12,518 nt of DNA. Origin: Tardiphaga sp. (lineage in GTDB: Bacteria > Pseudomonadota > Alphaproteobacteria > Rhizobiales > Xanthobacteraceae). The notes under the pieces were generated by a model. It did no database searches, had not been told where the DNA came from, and saw nothing but the letters and a program-made list of their open reading frames with translations. Position numbers and translations under genes: made by a program. Positions 1-5,721 of this stretch are shown piece after piece; position 1 is the first letter of the stretch; each line of letters starts with the position of its first letter. The stretch covers positions 1-12,518 of the forward strand of contig JAQGJY010000374.1 of assembly GCA_028290325.1 (NCBI GenBank), read 5' to 3'.

Positions 1-593
1 GTCGCATCGAGCCACTGCCTCACCCGCGCGTCGGGATCGGCGTTCTGCGTCACATCACTAACCACGGCGATGGAATCCGCGCCGGCCGCATAGATCGATT
101 CGGCCTGCTCGAAGGTGATGCCGCCGATCGCCACCAGCGGAATGTCGCCGATGCGCTTCTTCCAGTCGGTGATCTTTGGAATGCCCTGCGGCGCGAAGCG
201 CATCGATTTCAACGTTGTCGGAAAGATCGGTCCGAGCGCGATGTAGTCGGGTTGCACCCGCAAGGCGCGCTCCAGCTCCTCGTCGTCATGCGTCGACAAC
301 CCCAAGGTCAATCCCGCCTCGCGGATGGCAGTGACATCAGCTTCGGCCAGGTCTTCCTGGCCGAGATGCAGATGCTGCGCGCCGGCGACGATCGCGGCGC
401 GCCAGTAATCGTTGACGATCAGGCGGGTCGGCGTGTCCTTCACAATAGCCAGGGCATCGGTGATGATCTGCAACGCCGCGCCGTCGTCGAGGTCTTTGGC
501 ACGCAGTTGCACGGTGCCGACGCCAAGGCCGACCAGCCGTTTCAGCCAGTCGAGCGAGTCGATCACAGGATAAAAACGATCAGGGAGCGGCAT
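1..593 (-). CDS. thiE: Thiamin-phosphate synthase ThiE (3' end cut by window edge)
   Basis: Couples HMP pyrimidine pyrophosphate to thiazole phosphate carboxylate to make thiamin monophosphate, the joining step of thiamin synthesis in the cytoplasm. Translating the minus strand from the ATG at 593 gives 197 residues with no stop before base 1, so the C-terminus is missing. TIM-barrel motifs appear in the usual order: QLRAKD (29-34), NDYWRAA (61-67), HLGQEDL (76-82), STHDDEEL (100-107), the phosphate/substrate loop GPIFPTTLKSM (121-131) and AIGGIT (155-160). NDYWR and HLGQEDL resemble the E. coli ThiE form. The start overlaps the end of thiG by 14 bases and has no strong Shine-Dalgarno, which suggests translational coupling. 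It is the last visible gene of the thiO-thiS-thiG-thiE operon. Nearly certain. Confidence 0.95.
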   Translation of the reverse strand, partial: MPLPDRFYPVIDSLDWLKRLVGLGVGTVQLRAKDLDDGAALQIITDALAIVKDTPTRLIVNDYWRAAIVAGAQHLHLGQEDLAEADVTAIREAGLTLGLSTHDDEELERALRVQPDYIALGPIFPTTLKSMRFAPQGIPKITDWKKRIGDIPLVAIGGITFEQAESIYAAGADSIAVVSDVTQNADPDARVRQWLDA

Positions 594-1362
594 GCCAGAA
601 CGGTGTCCCGATGACTGGAGTTGAGGGCGAAGCGAAATCGCGGGCCTGCATCAGGCCCGATTGATAAGCGGTGCGGCCGGCCTCGACGCCGAGACGGAAG
701 GCGTTAGCCATGCCGACGGGATCAGCGGCCTTGGCGATCGCGGTGTTGAGCAACACGGCGTCGTAGCCGAGTTCGAGCGCCTGCGCGGCATGCGACGGCG
801 CCCCCAACCCGGCATCGACGACGAGTGTGATGTCCGGCAGGCGATCGCGTAACAGCGCCAGCGCGTCGCGGCTGACGATACCCTTCGCGCTGCCGATCGG
901 CGAGGCCCATGGCATCACCACCTGGCAGCCGGCCTCGACCAGCCGCATCGCGACTCCGAGATCTTCGGTGCAGTACGGAAAGACTTCGAAACCGTCCTTG
1001 ATCAGGACCGCGGCCGCTTCGACGAGGCCGATCACGTCCGGCTGCAACGTGTCGGTGTCGGCAATGACTTCGAGCTTGATCCAGTTGGTGTTGAACAGTT
1101 CGCGCGCGAGCCGCGCGGTGGTCACGGCCTCGCGCACCGAGCGACAGCCGGCGGTGTTCGGCAACACGGTGACGTTCAATTCCGAGATCAGCGACCAGAA
1201 CGAATTGCCGACCTTGGCGCCGGCGGTCTCGCGTCGCAACGAAACGGTGACGATCTCGCTGCCAGCGGCGCGGATCGCGTCCTGCATGATCTTCGGCGAC
1301 GGATACAGCGCCGAGCCGATCAAGAGCCGCGAGGTGAATTGTTTCCCGTAAAACGTCAACAT
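580..1362 (-). CDS. thiG: Thiazole synthase ThiG
   Basis: Forms the thiazole phosphate ring from 1-deoxy-D-xylulose 5-phosphate, dehydroglycine and the thiocarboxylate of ThiS. The 260-residue product has the family's usual length. The N-terminus reads LTFYGKQFTSRLLIGSALY, PNTAGC is at 68-73, and IKLEV places the Schiff-base lysine at K96, the same number as in Bacillus ThiG. MPWASPIGS and DAGLGAPSHA mark the phosphate-binding end of the barrel. The start is the ATG at 1362, with GGAG nine bases upstream (bases 1372-1375). It ends 14 bases inside thiE, but lies 105 bases from thiS, the only real spacer in the operon; that spacer carries a palindromic repeat. Nothing in the protein looks damaged. 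Confidence 0.97.
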   Translation of the reverse strand: MLTFYGKQFTSRLLIGSALYPSPKIMQDAIRAAGSEIVTVSLRRETAGAKVGNSFWSLISELNVTVLPNTAGCRSVREAVTTARLARELFNTNWIKLEVIADTDTLQPDVIGLVEAAAVLIKDGFEVFPYCTEDLGVAMRLVEAGCQVVMPWASPIGSAKGIVSRDALALLRDRLPDITLVVDAGLGAPSHAAQALELGYDAVLLNTAIAKAADPVGMANAFRLGVEAGRTAYQSGLMQARDFASPSTPVIGTPFWHAAP

Positions 1363-1389
1363 GGGCGTGGCGCTCCAACACGCTCCGCG

Positions 1390-1440
1390 GTCGTCCTGCG
1401 CGCTTTACCGCAAGAGCGGAGGCACACCTCAGGATGACGA
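1390..1440. repeat. Imperfect palindromic repeat between thiS and thiG
   Basis: The arms GTCGTCCTG (1390-1398) and CAGGATGAC (1430-1438) are inverted repeats with one mismatch, around a core that can itself fold (CGCTTTACCGCAAGAGCG, 1401-1418). The arm sequence CATCCTGAGG/CAGGATGAC resembles the short palindromic intergenic elements I know to be abundant in Bradyrhizobium and Rhodopseudomonas genomes. Family membership is inference; only this copy is in the window. It sits in the only spacer of an otherwise overlapping operon. Confidence 0.5.
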
Positions 1441-1467
1441 TGACGCCAATTGGACGTTGTCATGCCG

Positions 1468-1665
1468 TTACCCGCCTTGCCGTGGCGTGATGATTTCAAT
1501 CTCGTCGCCGCTTTTCAGCGTCGCCTCGCCCCAGTGCGATTTCGGAATCACATCGAAATTGACCGCGACGGCAAAATGGTTGCCCTCGTAATCGAGTTCG
1601 CCGAGCAACGCGGCGACGGTCGCGGCTTGCACCTCGCAATGTTCGCCGTTGACGATCACGCGCAT
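1468..1665 (-). CDS. thiS: Sulfur carrier protein ThiS
   Basis: Small ubiquitin-fold sulfur carrier of thiazole synthesis. Its C-terminal glycine is adenylated (normally by ThiF) and converted to a thiocarboxylate, which donates sulfur to ThiG. The 65-residue product starts MRVIVNGEHCEV, has the typical middle FAVAVNFDVIPKSHW and GDEIEIITPRQ, and ends in the required GG. The ATG at 1665 lies within the last ten bases of thiO and is preceded by GAGGTG at good spacing, so translation is probably coupled to thiO. No thiF is visible in the window; another E1-like enzyme such as MoeB may serve (inference). The length is normal and the diagnostic GG terminus makes the call secure. Confidence 0.96.
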   Translation of the reverse strand: MRVIVNGEHCEVQAATVAALLGELDYEGNHFAVAVNFDVIPKSHWGEATLKSGDEIEIITPRQGG

Positions 1666-2684
1666 TGCATCACCTCATTGTCGATCTCGCCGCGCGCGAC
1701 ATAGCCGAGCGTCAGTTCGGCGAGCGCCGGGGCGAGCAGAAAGCCGTGCCGGTATAACCCGTTGACCGACAGCCGTTGTTTGTCGATGGAAATGCGCGGC
1801 AGGTTATCGGGAAAGGCCGGCCGCAGCCCCGAGCCGATCTCGACGATGCGCGCCTCGGCGAAAGCCGGATGAACCGCATAAGCGGCACTCAATAGTTCGA
1901 GCGCCGAGCGGACGCTGACGCCGGAATCCTCGCGCTCGACCGTGGTCGCGCCGATCATGAACTGGTTGTCATCGCGCGGAATGATGTAAAGGGGCCAGCG
2001 CGGGTGGATCAGCCGAACCGGCCGCGACAGCGATACTTCCGATGTTTCGACGATCACCATCTCGCCTTTGACACCGCGCAGTTGCGGCAGCGCATCGCGC
2101 GCGAACAGGCCTCGGCAGTCGATGACGATGCTTCCAGATTCTCTCGCGCACTCATCAGGTGTCACGCTGGAGCGAAAACGGATGTCGCCACCAGCACGCA
2201 CGAGCTTGTCATGCAGTTGCGGCAGCACGCGACGTGGTTCGACATGGCCTTCATCGGCGAAAAACAGACCGTCGCGGAATCGGCTGTCGAGCGAGGGCTC
2301 CAGCTTGGCAAGGGCCTGAGCATCGAGACGCTGATGGCCCGATGTCATCCGCGCGAAGCGTTCGTAATCATTGCGATCACGCGAATGAGCGACGACGAGC
2401 GAGCCTTTGAAGGGAGTCTCGGGCAACGCCTCGCGCCACAAAGCGAGCGAACGCAGGCCGAGCCGCGTAATCAGAGGTTCGGAGGCCTCCGCTTCGCAAT
2501 AAGGCGCGAGCATGCCGCCGGCCCAGTGCGACGTCCCTGTCGTCAGGTCGCCATCGTCGCGCTCGTGAAGCGTCACGCGATAGCCCGCGCGCGCGAAGGC
2601 AAGCGCCTGCCACACGCCGCAAATGCCTGCGCCGATGATGGATATCGGAGTTTCTCCTCGCGGAGATCGTGTCTCGAACTGCAT
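1656..2684 (-). CDS. thiO: FAD-dependent glycine oxidase ThiO
   Basis: Oxidises glycine to the dehydroglycine (imine) used by ThiG in aerobic thiamin synthesis; a DAO-family flavoprotein. The 342 residues begin with a Rossmann fold: SIIGAGICG (15-23) with E41 closing the second strand. GMLAPY (57-62), PRDDNQFMIGATTVE (236-250), GLRPAFPDNLP (286-296) and YRHGFLLAPALAE (311-323) are the ThiO signatures. The ATG at 2684 was chosen because the TPP riboswitch ends four bases upstream and its AAGGGA doubles as the Shine-Dalgarno. No other ATG, GTG or TTG lies between it and the Rossmann motif. First gene of the operon, so it is the one directly switched by TPP. It shares ten bases with thiS. thiC, the common upstream partner in related genomes, is absent here. 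Confidence 0.95.
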   Translation of the reverse strand: MQFETRSPRGETPISIIGAGICGVWQALAFARAGYRVTLHERDDGDLTTGTSHWAGGMLAPYCEAEASEPLITRLGLRSLALWREALPETPFKGSLVVAHSRDRNDYERFARMTSGHQRLDAQALAKLEPSLDSRFRDGLFFADEGHVEPRRVLPQLHDKLVRAGGDIRFRSSVTPDECARESGSIVIDCRGLFARDALPQLRGVKGEMVIVETSEVSLSRPVRLIHPRWPLYIIPRDDNQFMIGATTVEREDSGVSVRSALELLSAAYAVHPAFAEARIVEIGSGLRPAFPDNLPRISIDKQRLSVNGLYRHGFLLAPALAELTLGYVARGEIDNEVMQCA

Positions 2685-2688
2685 CCCT

Positions 2689-2796
2689 GTCCCTTCGCCG
2701 GCATGACCCGGATCAGGTTCAAAGGGTCACCGCGGTCTCGCCTTCCATCGGCGAGTGTGCGGTATCTCAGCTCCTCATCGGAGCCCCCCTCGGAAC
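2689..2796 (-). promoter_or_regulatory. TPP riboswitch (THI element) of the thiO operon
   Basis: Read on the minus strand, all conserved parts are present. P1 pairs GTTCC (2796-2792) with GGGAC (2693-2689). P2 is GCTCC/GGAGC around GATGA (2784-2770), followed by the CTGAGA pyrimidine-sensor core (2770-2765). P3 is ACCGC/GCGGT with a variable CTCGCC/GGCGAG arm. The pyrophosphate-sensor side has GAACCTGATC (2720-2711) and GCCGGCGAAGGGA. There is no room for a terminator before the thiO ATG at 2684. AAGGGA, part of the conserved 3' end and of P1, is the only good Shine-Dalgarno, so TPP binding should block translation initiation. The fold was worked out by eye. Confidence 0.95.
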
Positions 2797-2802
2797 GATC
2801 TC

Positions 2803-2830
2803 AATGTAAGCCGATGAGGTCGCGTGTCAA
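2803..2830 (-). promoter_or_regulatory. Sigma-70 type promoter of the thi operon
   Basis: On the minus strand a perfect TTGACA -35 box (2830-2825) is followed, after 16 bases, by TACATT (2808-2803), which matches four of six positions of TATAAT. A start about seven bases downstream falls at G2796, the first base of riboswitch P1. That fit supports the assignment. The start site has not been measured. Confidence 0.7.
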
Positions 2831-2880
2831 CGCGCGCCGCAGCATCGCTCCGGATGCATGACGCGAATGCCCATCAAGCA

Positions 2881-2908
2881 AAAGCCCGGCCGCTGAGCGG
2901 CCGGGCTT
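2881..2908 (-). terminator. Rho-independent terminator after the first glycine-rich gene
   Basis: A perfect 12-base stem, AAGCCCGGCCGC (2882-2893) with GCGGCCGGGCTT (2897-2908), has a three-base loop. On the minus strand it is followed by TTTTGCTT. It lies 28 bases past the stop of the gene at 2937-3233 and isolates the thi promoter from upstream transcription. Confidence 0.85.
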
Positions 2909-2936
2909 CGGAACTTGGCGTTTCCGCGTGACGCGG

Positions 2937-3233
2937 TTAGTTGCAGACCTCGACGCGGCGAACGCGCTCGTAGCCATAACCGTCGATGTAACGCTGGCGC
3001 ACGAGACGGCAGATCGGCTCTTCGACATATACCGGAGCGGGCGCATAGCCGTAGCCATAGGCCGGCGCCGGACGGCTGGCGGCGATCGCCCCACCGAGCA
3101 GCGCGCCACCGATCAGACCACCGGCGACGCCGGCTGCAATACGGCCGCCTTCGGCCTTCGCGGCGGGCATCGCGGTTGCGAGCGAACCGGCGACCGTTGC
3201 GGCGGCCAGTATCAGCGAAATTGTCTTCTTCAT
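2937..3233 (-). CDS. Small secreted glycine-zipper protein with two-cysteine tail (first paralogue)
   Basis: Function unknown. The 98-residue product has a clear Sec signal peptide (KK, hydrophobic core 4-20, cleavage after AKA at 27). A glycine-zipper stretch (GVAGGLIGGALLGGA, about 35-49) is of the kind that inserts in or packs against membranes. A Pro/Tyr/Gly linker follows, then a C-terminal module running from C75 to C97 with RQR-Y-x-DGYG-Y and RRV. The two cysteines could form a disulfide in the periplasm (inference). The ATG at 3233 is chosen because GGGGAG lies eight bases upstream and it begins the signal peptide; a 15-residue upstream extension would bury the signal. It is a paralogue of the gene at 3479-3787, 245 bases upstream on the same strand. 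Secretion is well supported. Confidence 0.8.
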   Translation of the reverse strand: MKKTISLILAAATVAGSLATAMPAAKAEGGRIAAGVAGGLIGGALLGGAIAASRPAPAYGYGYAPAPVYVEEPICRLVRQRYIDGYGYERVRRVEVCN

Positions 3234-3368
3234 CTCAAGGTCTCCCCTCAAAGCGCCAATGCAGGCGCCAGTTGCCAAGTAATTGACGCTTCGTCACCGA
3301 AGCCGAACTTCCCGCACGACAACCGACAATCGTCAACGCGAAGTAAACTTATGTCGTCAGTCGTCGCA

Positions 3369-3394
3369 AAAAACGGTTTTTTCAGGCCGTTTTT
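3369..3394. terminator. A/T-flanked hairpin, possible bidirectional terminator
   Basis: AAAAACGG (3369-3376) pairs with CCGTTTTT (3387-3394) around a ten-base loop. On the minus strand the stem ends in six T residues, as expected for an intrinsic terminator of the gene at 3479-3787. Only three G-C pairs support the stem, and the site is about 85 bases past the stop codon, so the call is moderate. Confidence 0.4.
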
Positions 3395-3422
3395 CGTGAA
3401 GTCAGCTGGCTGGGTCGAATAA

Positions 3423-3455
3423 TATGTCCGGATACAGATGACGCACCCGGACATA
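3423..3455 (-). terminator. Hairpin after the second glycine-rich gene
   Basis: TATGTCCGG (3423-3431) and CCGGACATA (3447-3455) form a perfect nine-base stem with a 15-base loop, 24 bases past the stop of the gene at 3479-3787. On the minus strand it is followed by TTATTC, a weak U tract. It could be a terminator or a 3'-end stabilising stem, perhaps acting with the hairpin at 3369-3394. Confidence 0.45.
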
Positions 3456-3478
3456 CGTCGTTTCGACCAGCGCCAGGT

Positions 3479-3787
3479 TCAGTCGCAGACGCGCACCCGC
3501 CGAATGCGCCAGCCATAACCGTCCCAGAAGCGCTGACGCTGAACGTAGCAATCGCCGTAGTAACCGGGGCCGGCGACATAGGCTGGTCCGCTATAGCCGT
3601 AACCATAACCAGGACCGTATCCATAGCCGCCCCCATTGGCGATCGCGCCGCCGACGATGGCGCCCCCGAGCAGACCGGCGGCGATACCGACACCGAGGCC
3701 GCGCTGAGCGTGGGCGGGCGCGGGTGCCGCAAGCGACGTCACGGCCAGAGTGGCGGCGGCGGCAAGGGCCATCATGGTTGTCTTCAT
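3479..3787 (-). CDS. Small secreted glycine-zipper protein with two-cysteine tail (second paralogue)
   Basis: Function unknown. The 102-residue product has a signal peptide (MKTTMMALAAAATLAV, cleavage after AHA at 27), a glycine-zipper stretch (GIAAGLLGGAIVGGAIA, about 34-50), a Gly/Tyr-rich linker and a terminal module from C80 to C101 (RQR-F-x-DGYG-W, RRV-x-VC). The same order of parts and the same terminal motif occur in the gene at 2937-3233, so the two are tandem paralogues. The ATG at 3787 has GAGGTG about six bases upstream and starts the signal peptide; the open frame further upstream has no such features and was left out. The protein probably acts in the periplasm or at the outer membrane. 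No clear promoter was seen in the 224 bases separating it from the divergent bfd gene. Confidence 0.8.
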   Translation of the reverse strand: MKTTMMALAAAATLAVTSLAAPAPAHAQRGLGVGIAAGLLGGAIVGGAIANGGGYGYGPGYGYGYSGPAYVAGPGYYGDCYVQRQRFWDGYGWRIRRVRVCD

Positions 3788-4011
3788 GGCTTCACCTCGT
3801 TGCAGAGAAATTTCAAACAGCTTGCGCTGCCTGCGACATAAGGTTTCACATCGTGCTTGAACGCGCAATGAACGGAACCGGGCCGCATTGTGGTGACGAC
3901 GATTTCGGGCAGTTTGGAATCGCTTGAAACAGCGTCTTTTCCTTTTGCCTCGAGGTAGTGAGCCCAGTATCGATAGGACCAGTTTCAGCTCTCGAGCGTG
4001 CAAATTCGTCC

Positions 4012-4284
4012 ATGATTGTTTGTTCCTGTAACGTCTTTACCGATCACGATGTCCGCAAGGCGTGCAGCAATGCGCAGCGTCCGCCGCGCACACCCGGTCA
4101 GGTCTATGGCTGCCTCGGTTGCAGCGCTCAGTGCGGGCGCTGCGCGTTGACGATCCGCAAGATCATGGATGAAGCGCTTGGCGCCTGCGCGAGGTCGTGT
4201 TGCGCCGATTGCCCGCATTCCGCCCCGACCGGTTCCGAGCCCGGCGCCGAGACAACTTCGGTCGAAACCGCCGCCGCCGCTTAA
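4012..4284 (+). CDS. bfd: Bacterioferritin-associated ferredoxin (Bfd-like [2Fe-2S] protein)
   Basis: Bfd proteins pass electrons to the heme of bacterioferritin so that stored Fe(III) is released as Fe(II). The 90-residue product begins MIVCSCN, with the first cluster ligands at C4 and C6. QCGRC supplies C41 and C44, matching QCGKC of E. coli Bfd. The motif is embedded in YGCLGCSAQCGRC, so an extra CxxC (C34, C37) sits just ahead. The protein is longer than the roughly 64-residue E. coli Bfd. Its tail adds C59, C63, C64 and C67 and ends in a low-complexity Ala/Thr/Glu stretch, for eleven cysteines in all. The ATG at 4012 was chosen because the BFD motif starts immediately there; the 18-residue upstream extension shows no family features. 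bfr follows 138 bases downstream on the same strand, which supports the assignment. Confidence 0.88.
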   Translation: MIVCSCNVFTDHDVRKACSNAQRPPRTPGQVYGCLGCSAQCGRCALTIRKIMDEALGACARSCCADCPHSAPTGSEPGAETTSVETAAAA

Positions 4285-4346
4285 TCCTGCTGACTTCTCG
4301 TCGACCGAAGCCGTCGCACCGAATAGCGGCTGCGGCGTCAAGACCC

Positions 4347-4375
4347 TTGTCGTCATCCGTTTTCTGATTTAGAAA
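4347..4375 (+). promoter_or_regulatory. Possible bfr promoter overlapping the ICE box
   Basis: TTGTCG (4347-4352) and TAGAAA (4370-4375) are separated by 17 bases and match the sigma-70 consensus at four of six positions each. The -10 box lies inside the Irr-type palindrome, an arrangement that would give repression. This is a weak match found by eye; it predicts a start near 4382. Confidence 0.35.
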
Positions 4376-4385
4376 CATTCTAAAT
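4367..4385. promoter_or_regulatory. ICE box (Irr binding site) upstream of bfr
   Basis: ATTTAGAAACATTCTAAAT is a perfect palindrome of two eight-base arms around ACA. It matches the iron control element TTTAGAA-N3-TTCTAAA bound by Irr in Rhizobiales. It ends 37 bases before the bfr ATG. Irr accumulates under iron limitation, so the likely effect is to shut off iron storage when iron is scarce. Binding is inferred from the sequence match. Confidence 0.85.
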
Positions 4386-4422
4386 TGGATTGCCGCGTTG
4401 GCTCTGTAAACGGAGACTTATC

Positions 4423-4908
4423 ATGAAGGGTGACCCAAAGGTCGTCGATTATCTCAACAAGGGCCTGCGGAGCGAACTGACGGCAATCAGTCAGTATTGG
4501 CTGCATTTCCGCCTGCTCAACCACTGGGGTCTGCTCGAGATGGCCAAACAGTGGCGCAAGGAATCCATCGAGGAGATGGTCCACGCCGATAAATTCACCG
4601 ATCGCATCCTGTTTCTCGACGGCTTCCCGAACATGCAGGTGCTGGATCCGTTGCGGATCGGTCAGAACGTCAAGGAAATCCTCGAATGCGACCTCGCCGC
4701 CGAAATCGGCGCACGCACGCTGTATCAGGAAGCGGCGACTTACTGTCACAGCGTCGGCGATTACGTCTCCCGCGACCTGTTCGAGAGCCTGATGAAGGAT
4801 GAGGAACACCACATCGATTTCCTGGAAACCCAGATGGACGTCATCGAGCGCATCGGCCTCGAACTCTACACGCAGAAGCACATCGGCGGGCTCGAAAGCG
4901 AATACTAA
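4423..4908 (+). CDS. bfr: Bacterioferritin
   Basis: Heme-containing iron-storage protein that assembles into a 24-subunit shell, oxidises Fe(II) and stores it as a ferric mineral. The 161-residue product has the family's normal length. The full ferroxidase centre is present at canonical positions (E18, E51, H54, E94, E127, H130; Y25 is also kept), and the axial heme ligand M52 is present. A good Shine-Dalgarno, GGAGA (4412-4416), fixes the ATG at 4423. It follows bfd on the same strand but has its own ICE box and probably its own promoter, so storage can be switched separately from Bfd. With heme and ferroxidase ligands intact it should be a functional Bfr subunit, not a degenerate partner of the kind found in some two-subunit bacterioferritins. 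Confidence 0.97.
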   Translation: MKGDPKVVDYLNKGLRSELTAISQYWLHFRLLNHWGLLEMAKQWRKESIEEMVHADKFTDRILFLDGFPNMQVLDPLRIGQNVKEILECDLAAEIGARTLYQEAATYCHSVGDYVSRDLFESLMKDEEHHIDFLETQMDVIERIGLELYTQKHIGGLESEY

Positions 4909-4928
4909 GTCTGATTGAATTCATCGCA

Positions 4929-4958
4929 ACGCCGGCGCTGCCCTCGCATCGCCGGCGT
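4929..4958 (+). terminator. Hairpin downstream of bfr
   Basis: ACGCCGGCG (4929-4937) and CGCCGGCGT (4950-4958) form a perfect nine-base GC-rich stem with a 12-base loop, 20 bases past the bfr stop. No T run follows, so it may be a weak terminator or only an RNA-stabilising structure. Confidence 0.4.
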
Positions 4959-5082
4959 CGTGCTGTGTGGCAGATCACAACGGTCAACGACTGATGTAGC
5001 CTCGCAACGAGATGTTCCCCGATTTGAAGCTGTCATATCTCCTCTGCTAAGAGGCTGACGGGAATCACGAAAGGGTTGGACA

Positions 5083-5607
5083 GTGGTCGAGGACGCAACA
5101 CGACAGGGGAAGCAGGGTCCGGTCGGACCACGCGGCGCGCCCGGAGAACCCGGTAAGCCCGGTCCGCAGGGACATCCCGGCCGTCCCGGGCCCGAAGGTC
5201 CGCGAGGCAAGGCTGGTCCGCCCGGCAAGCCGGGCATCCAAGGCAAGCGCGGCGAACAAGGGCCGCCCGGCAAACCCGGCGTACAGGGCAAGGCTGGTGA
5301 GCAAGGCCCGCGCGGCGAACCCGGACCGCCCGGCCAAATGCCGTCCATCGAGCAGGTGATGCCGTGGCTCCATCTGGTTTTCGATGCCTGGGAAGAGCAT
5401 CGCCAGACACGCATCCGCGAAGCCGTCGAGCGCGAGCAGGAAGAACGCGAACAGCAGGCGCTGGCCGCATTGGCCGCCAAGGTTCTTGCCGAACAGGACG
5501 CCGCCAACGGTGAACTGGCCGCCACCGATGAGGAATCCGACGACGCCGATCACGACGACAAAAAGAAAAAGCGAAAGCACCGCAAGGACAAGAAACTGAA
5601 GGATTGA
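5083..5607 (+). CDS. Collagen-like triple-helix repeat protein, no signal peptide
   Basis: Role unknown. The 174-residue product starts at a GTG (5083) with GAAAGGG seven bases upstream; no in-frame ATG precedes the repeats. Residues 9-86 are 26 uninterrupted Gly-X-Y triplets (collagen repeat, Pfam PF01391 type), rich in Pro, Lys, Glu and Arg, for example GEP-GKP and GKP-GIQ-GKR. Residues 87-150 look helical and probably coiled-coil (EEHRQTRIREAVEREQEE and an Ala/Leu stretch), a plausible trimerisation domain placed C-terminal to the collagen part. The tail is acidic (EESDDADHDD), then strongly basic (KKKKRKHRKDKK). There is no signal peptide, membrane segment or sorting motif, which is odd for a bacterial collagen and suggests a cytoplasmic location or non-classical export. 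Neighbouring bfr shares the strand, 174 bases upstream; a functional link is not shown. Confidence 0.88.
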   Translation: MVEDATRQGKQGPVGPRGAPGEPGKPGPQGHPGRPGPEGPRGKAGPPGKPGIQGKRGEQGPPGKPGVQGKAGEQGPRGEPGPPGQMPSIEQVMPWLHLVFDAWEEHRQTRIREAVEREQEEREQQALAALAAKVLAEQDAANGELAATDEESDDADHDDKKKKRKHRKDKKLKD

Positions 5608-5674
5608 CGCGCGATCGAAAAAGCACGCATCCGGTTTCGGCAATCGCCCAGCTTCTAGGCTCCGCACAAAAGCA

Positions 5675-5697
5675 AACGGCCCGCCAGGCGGGCCGTT
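5675..5697. terminator. Terminator between convergent genes
   Basis: AACGGCCCGC (5675-5684) pairs perfectly with GCGGGCCGTT (5688-5697) around CAG. On the minus strand the stem is followed by TGCTTTTG, fitting termination of the DUF992 gene. On the plus strand TTCTG follows, so it may also serve the collagen-like gene. Confidence 0.75.
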
Positions 5698-5721
5698 CTG
5701 TAGCAATCGCTAAAACAGGCG

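Noticed and set aside
722..1381. 219-codon minus-strand frame overlapping thiG in another frame
   Set aside because: Arg/His-rich out-of-frame reading of thiG; thiG has the K96 motif and correct length.
2004..2861. Long plus-strand open frame opposite thiO
   Set aside because: It is antisense to a clear ThiO, its amino-acid composition is Arg/Ala/His-rich as expected for a GC-rich shadow, and it runs through the riboswitch.
3945..3973. Possible bfd promoter TTGCCT / TATCGA
   Set aside because: The -10 matches only three of six positions and spacing choices are arbitrary; too weak to list.
4905..5706. Three overlapping minus-strand frames opposite the collagen-like gene
   Set aside because: Their Gly/Pro/Arg/Leu runs are the reverse reading of the GGN-CCN repeat of the collagen region. 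They have no separate start signal or family motif.
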